Assembly (NCBI GenBank): GCA_963514095.1
Contig: OY741268.1
Coordinates: 25,070,657 to 25,134,656, forward strand
Length of the DNA: 64,000 nt
Direction of reading: 5' to 3'
DNA from: Eutrigla gurnardus
Taxonomy: Eukaryota > Chordata > Actinopteri > Perciformes > Triglidae
Shown: piece by piece, positions 61,014 to 64,000 of the stretch
Numbering within the stretch: position 1 is the stretch's first letter
Layout: the number at the start of each line of letters is the position of its first letter
Notes under the pieces: model-generated
The model's database searches: none
What the model was told of the DNA's origin: nothing
What the model saw: the letters and a program-made list of their open reading frames with translations, nothing else
Made by a program: the position numbers and the translations under genes

Positions 61014-62838
61014 GCCTACATTGCTCCTCTATCTCACTATTATTTTTTATTTTCTCAGTCTTGAGAAAACCTTGACCTGAGTAGCAATATGGAAAAAATA
61101 AAACAATGTGAATGAAGATGTAAATATGACTGATGGAGTCCTGAAGGTGGGAACGCACTTAGTTTCCATTGACATTTAGTGAATACCGACCCGCAAAGAG
61201 CAATGCCAGTGATATGTTGTTGTAAGACCCGAAGCTGCCACCTCTTTATGTCCGTGATGGTGTTGTGAGACGCGGGATTTTAGCCGCCACAATAATATCC
61301 ATGGCCGCACCATTGATGACATATGAATAACGATGCCGGGGCCTTGTTGTCGCTTCCCACCATTTTACTCTCCAATCAATATTCTGAATGTGATACATTC
61401 GGGAGGAAAGCGATCCAACACGTAGCTGCTGCACTGAAAGCGCCGAGCTATTTACTTTTATCATTTAACTGCTGACAGTTGAACCAGTGTTCGATGTCAT
61501 AGCCTCATTATAACGCCAGGAAGTCAAATGCTCTTTGAACAAAAACCTGCCAGGTGAAAGCTGTATTCCAGCATTCGGTCCAAAATACCTCCAGGGCGCT
61601 TCTTTCATTCACTCCGTCAATATTTCCAATGACCCCCCCAACCGCTGCCGAGTCAATTCAGCGAAGTTATCTGGAAAAATAAGGCGCGTGCCGTGCACAG
61701 TATTGATCATGAGGGAAAGGGATTGGATTATTATAAAGCATGCAAATATGTGCAGATTCTGACCTACTATACGCTCTCCAAAGTGTATGCAGGTGTTAAT
61801 ACAGTATTTATCAGAGTCTCTTGTCCAACGCGTTGATTGTTAAAGGTCCTCTAAATGCCAGCATTGAATTAGAATCTTACTGTTTTATAGCAGAACACAA
61901 GCAAGCCCTTACAGTGCAGGAAGAAGTACACCGAATCTGTCTTCAAGGGAAATACAATAATGACTTGCTTAAACAAAAAGAAGTGACTTGCTCCTTCCTT
62001 ATCGCTCAGCTGTCAACCAGACAGCAGCCTTAAAGCCAAATCAAACAAGCAGACTTCTCACAGTGGGAGCTATGATATCATTCTGGGGGTTTTAAACACA
62101 AATAAAATGCAAAATATGAGATCCATTCTTTTTAGAGTGAAATATTTGGTTGTGGTACTTCCTTTTTTTTTCCAACTTAAAATTATCATTCAAGTAATTA
62201 TAGAATAAGTATTAAAATCAAAGACGAATGTTATTGATTTACCCAGCCCAAACAACTAGGGAGTGAATATAAAATACTGGTTTAGCCGTAAAGCGACTGG
62301 TTGATGATAAAATGGATGACAAAGTCAAACAGATATTATGACACGGAACAACTTGGATGGAAGGCTGTCGCAATAATGCGTGTTTGTTTACATATATCAC
62401 CAACATTTTAGCAGCATCCATGACGGGATCGTGTTATCCTTGTAAAATGAGTTTTGGGTAAAAGTATTAAATGATATGGATGCTGGATGGGAATCCTGAA
62501 ACGCCTGCTCATGTCAGTGGAAGGGTAATTATGCTATTATTTGCAAGCATGCTTAAAACATAAAACAAATCAGATTAATGATATCTCGGTCGCATCAATC
62601 AGGACCTCTTGGCTCTGAATTAAACCCTCATAACTCACCACTGAGCCTGTTGATCAGCTGCTAAGCAGGCAGACGAGATAAATCCAGCCTGGCACAATTG
62701 GAAGAGGGATGTGCCAACAGGGCCAAGAGGCTTGTGGATGGGAAGATTGGATGACCGCACTAGTTACCCTCATTTCTTCTACTTCCTGCCAAGCTACTGT
62801 AGATAGAAAGATAGAAGGACAGCTATGAGGGGGAGCGA

Positions 62839-62858
62839 GGGGGGGGGGGGGGGGGGGG
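62839..62858. repeat. (G)20 homopolymer run
   Basis: Twenty consecutive guanines preceded by GGGGGAGCGA, on the sense strand of intron 3. Length is assembly-sensitive. Confidence 0.9.
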
Positions 62859-64000
62859 CAATCAAGCAGAGTCGACAAGCAAACCTTGCTCCCCATTCTT
62901 CGGCAATCCCTCTAATTGGCCATCCAGAGACAGTTGCCTTTGTTCACTAAAAGAGTCAAATAATTAATGTCTCCCGCTGCTCTCCTGGATGCCTTTGATG
63001 GCAAACCGAATCAAGGCTGTCCTTTCATTTGATTGTAGTCGTTTGGCATTACTCTTACCGCTGTAAACAATGCATCAAATCAAGCGGCGTGTACACAAGG
63101 ATAGTCCAAACTCCCGTGATTAAACACATGAAGACAGGCGTGAAATGGCCATTCCTTTTCTTTTTACACAATCGGTTAAGAAGGTGACATGTTTTCATGT
63201 GCGCCGCCATTAGTTTGCACTCGTCGTGACAAGACAAAGCAATATTTTTCTATGGGACCACAAGCCATCAGCTGCCTTTTCCCCTTTCAATTTGTTAGAG
63301 AAGTCATTTTTTATGCCACTTTATGACACATTTCACACAAATAATGTCTAGTCAAGTGCAATATTGTCACCCACAATCGCTGATTTATACCCTCGGCTCA
63401 CAATGTGAGATAATAAGTGTGAACGCCGGCTCCCCGCTGCAACCATGTCTATATCATAGACCGCGGCCCGTTTCCGTGGCTTTGTGCTCTCATCACTATA
63501 ATGGCACATCAGCTGCACCCAGCTGAGACTTTGCACACGCACACACGTACGCCTCTTGTGCTTTAGTGGCCCCTCTCCTTTACGCCGGCTTCATAACAAC
63601 TAAATTATGCATGCATCAGGAGAATAAATCAGCTTGGACCAGCTGACAAGAAAGGGCACATCAGAGAAGCCATGAAATGCACACGAAAAATAATACTAAA
63701 GAAACATGGATGCAGCTGTGCATTTATTTTCCTCTCTGTTTTTATTTATTTTGCACACATAAGCAGGTCTCACTGCCAAAGTGACGTCCCAATATCGAGA
63801 TAGTCCAACCTGCAGTAGCAACCTCTGTGATTCAGTAACCCCTTTGAAAAACAACAAGTCAAAAGAAGAGCTATGAGAGCCATCGCCTGTCACAATGAGC
63901 ACACAATAAACCTCCATGCTCTCTCGGTTGTCCCCCCTTTTAACTGAACCTGGAATAAAGCCATTTTACCTCCTACCCACTGCTAGCTTCAGCAGCCATG

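Larger units (their letters stand above)
56560..64000 (+). other. gria3: gria3 intron 3, incomplete (continues beyond the window)
   Basis: GTAGGC donor. No exon 4 was found in the remaining 7.4 kb, so the rest of the receptor lies to the right. The stretch holds a GC-rich patch near 57.09-57.18 kb, the 34-bp minisatellite, GT and CT microsatellites, two dispersed repeats near 60.7-61.0 kb, a 20-base poly-G run, and octamers at 56749, 60214 and 61740. The part from about 62560 to 62750 is non-repetitive and may be a conserved non-coding element. Confidence 0.85.

Noticed and set aside
56560..64000. Search for receptor exon 4
   Set aside because: No sequence resembling the next amino-terminal-domain exon was found, so intron 3 must continue beyond the window.

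Overview
This window is vertebrate nuclear DNA, almost certainly from a teleost fish and probably a percomorph. The evidence is split genes with GT-AG introns, long non-coding tracts, many di- and tri-nucleotide microsatellites, and non-autonomous DNA transposons typical of fish: a hAT-type MITE with intact 8-bp target duplications, and a long inverted-repeat element carrying the AAGCTAAGCTAACC motif. No prokaryotic, organellar or viral gene was recognised. Everything below was read by eye, without alignment or database search.

The one gene identified with confidence is the 5' part of an AMPA-type glutamate receptor subunit on the plus strand, best matched to GRIA3 (GluA3). Exon 1 (33835-33913) encodes the start and signal peptide. 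Exon 2 (34402-34560) and exon 3 (56320-56559) encode the start of the extracellular amino-terminal domain. All three exons end in phase 1 with clean splice sites. Intron 1 is 488 bp, intron 2 is about 21.8 kb, and intron 3 runs past the end of the window, so only about 159 codons of a roughly 890-residue protein are present. The a/b teleost paralogue cannot be decided here.

The kilobase upstream of exon 1 is dense with candidate control sequence. It holds two adjacent perfect hairpins, the first with a CACGTG E-box in each arm, then a good REST/NRSF (RE1) match, a 36-bp alternating purine-pyrimidine tract, two CCAAT boxes, a long (CT)n tract and three short upstream ORFs. Together these suggest a neuron-restricted promoter with translational control in the leader.

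The left end (about 2.7-5.1 kb) has two CpG-rich, promoter-like segments pointing away from each other. One faces left, with a candidate first exon ending in a GTGAGT donor. The other faces right, with a candidate first exon ending in a GTAAGA donor. Neither gene could be named. From 5.1 to 32.8 kb I see intergenic DNA with repeats, a probable CTCF site and some possibly conserved stretches. Introns 2 and 3 hold repeats, G-rich tracts, CpG-dense patches and a degenerate 34-bp minisatellite. Most long open frames in these regions are no longer than chance would give.
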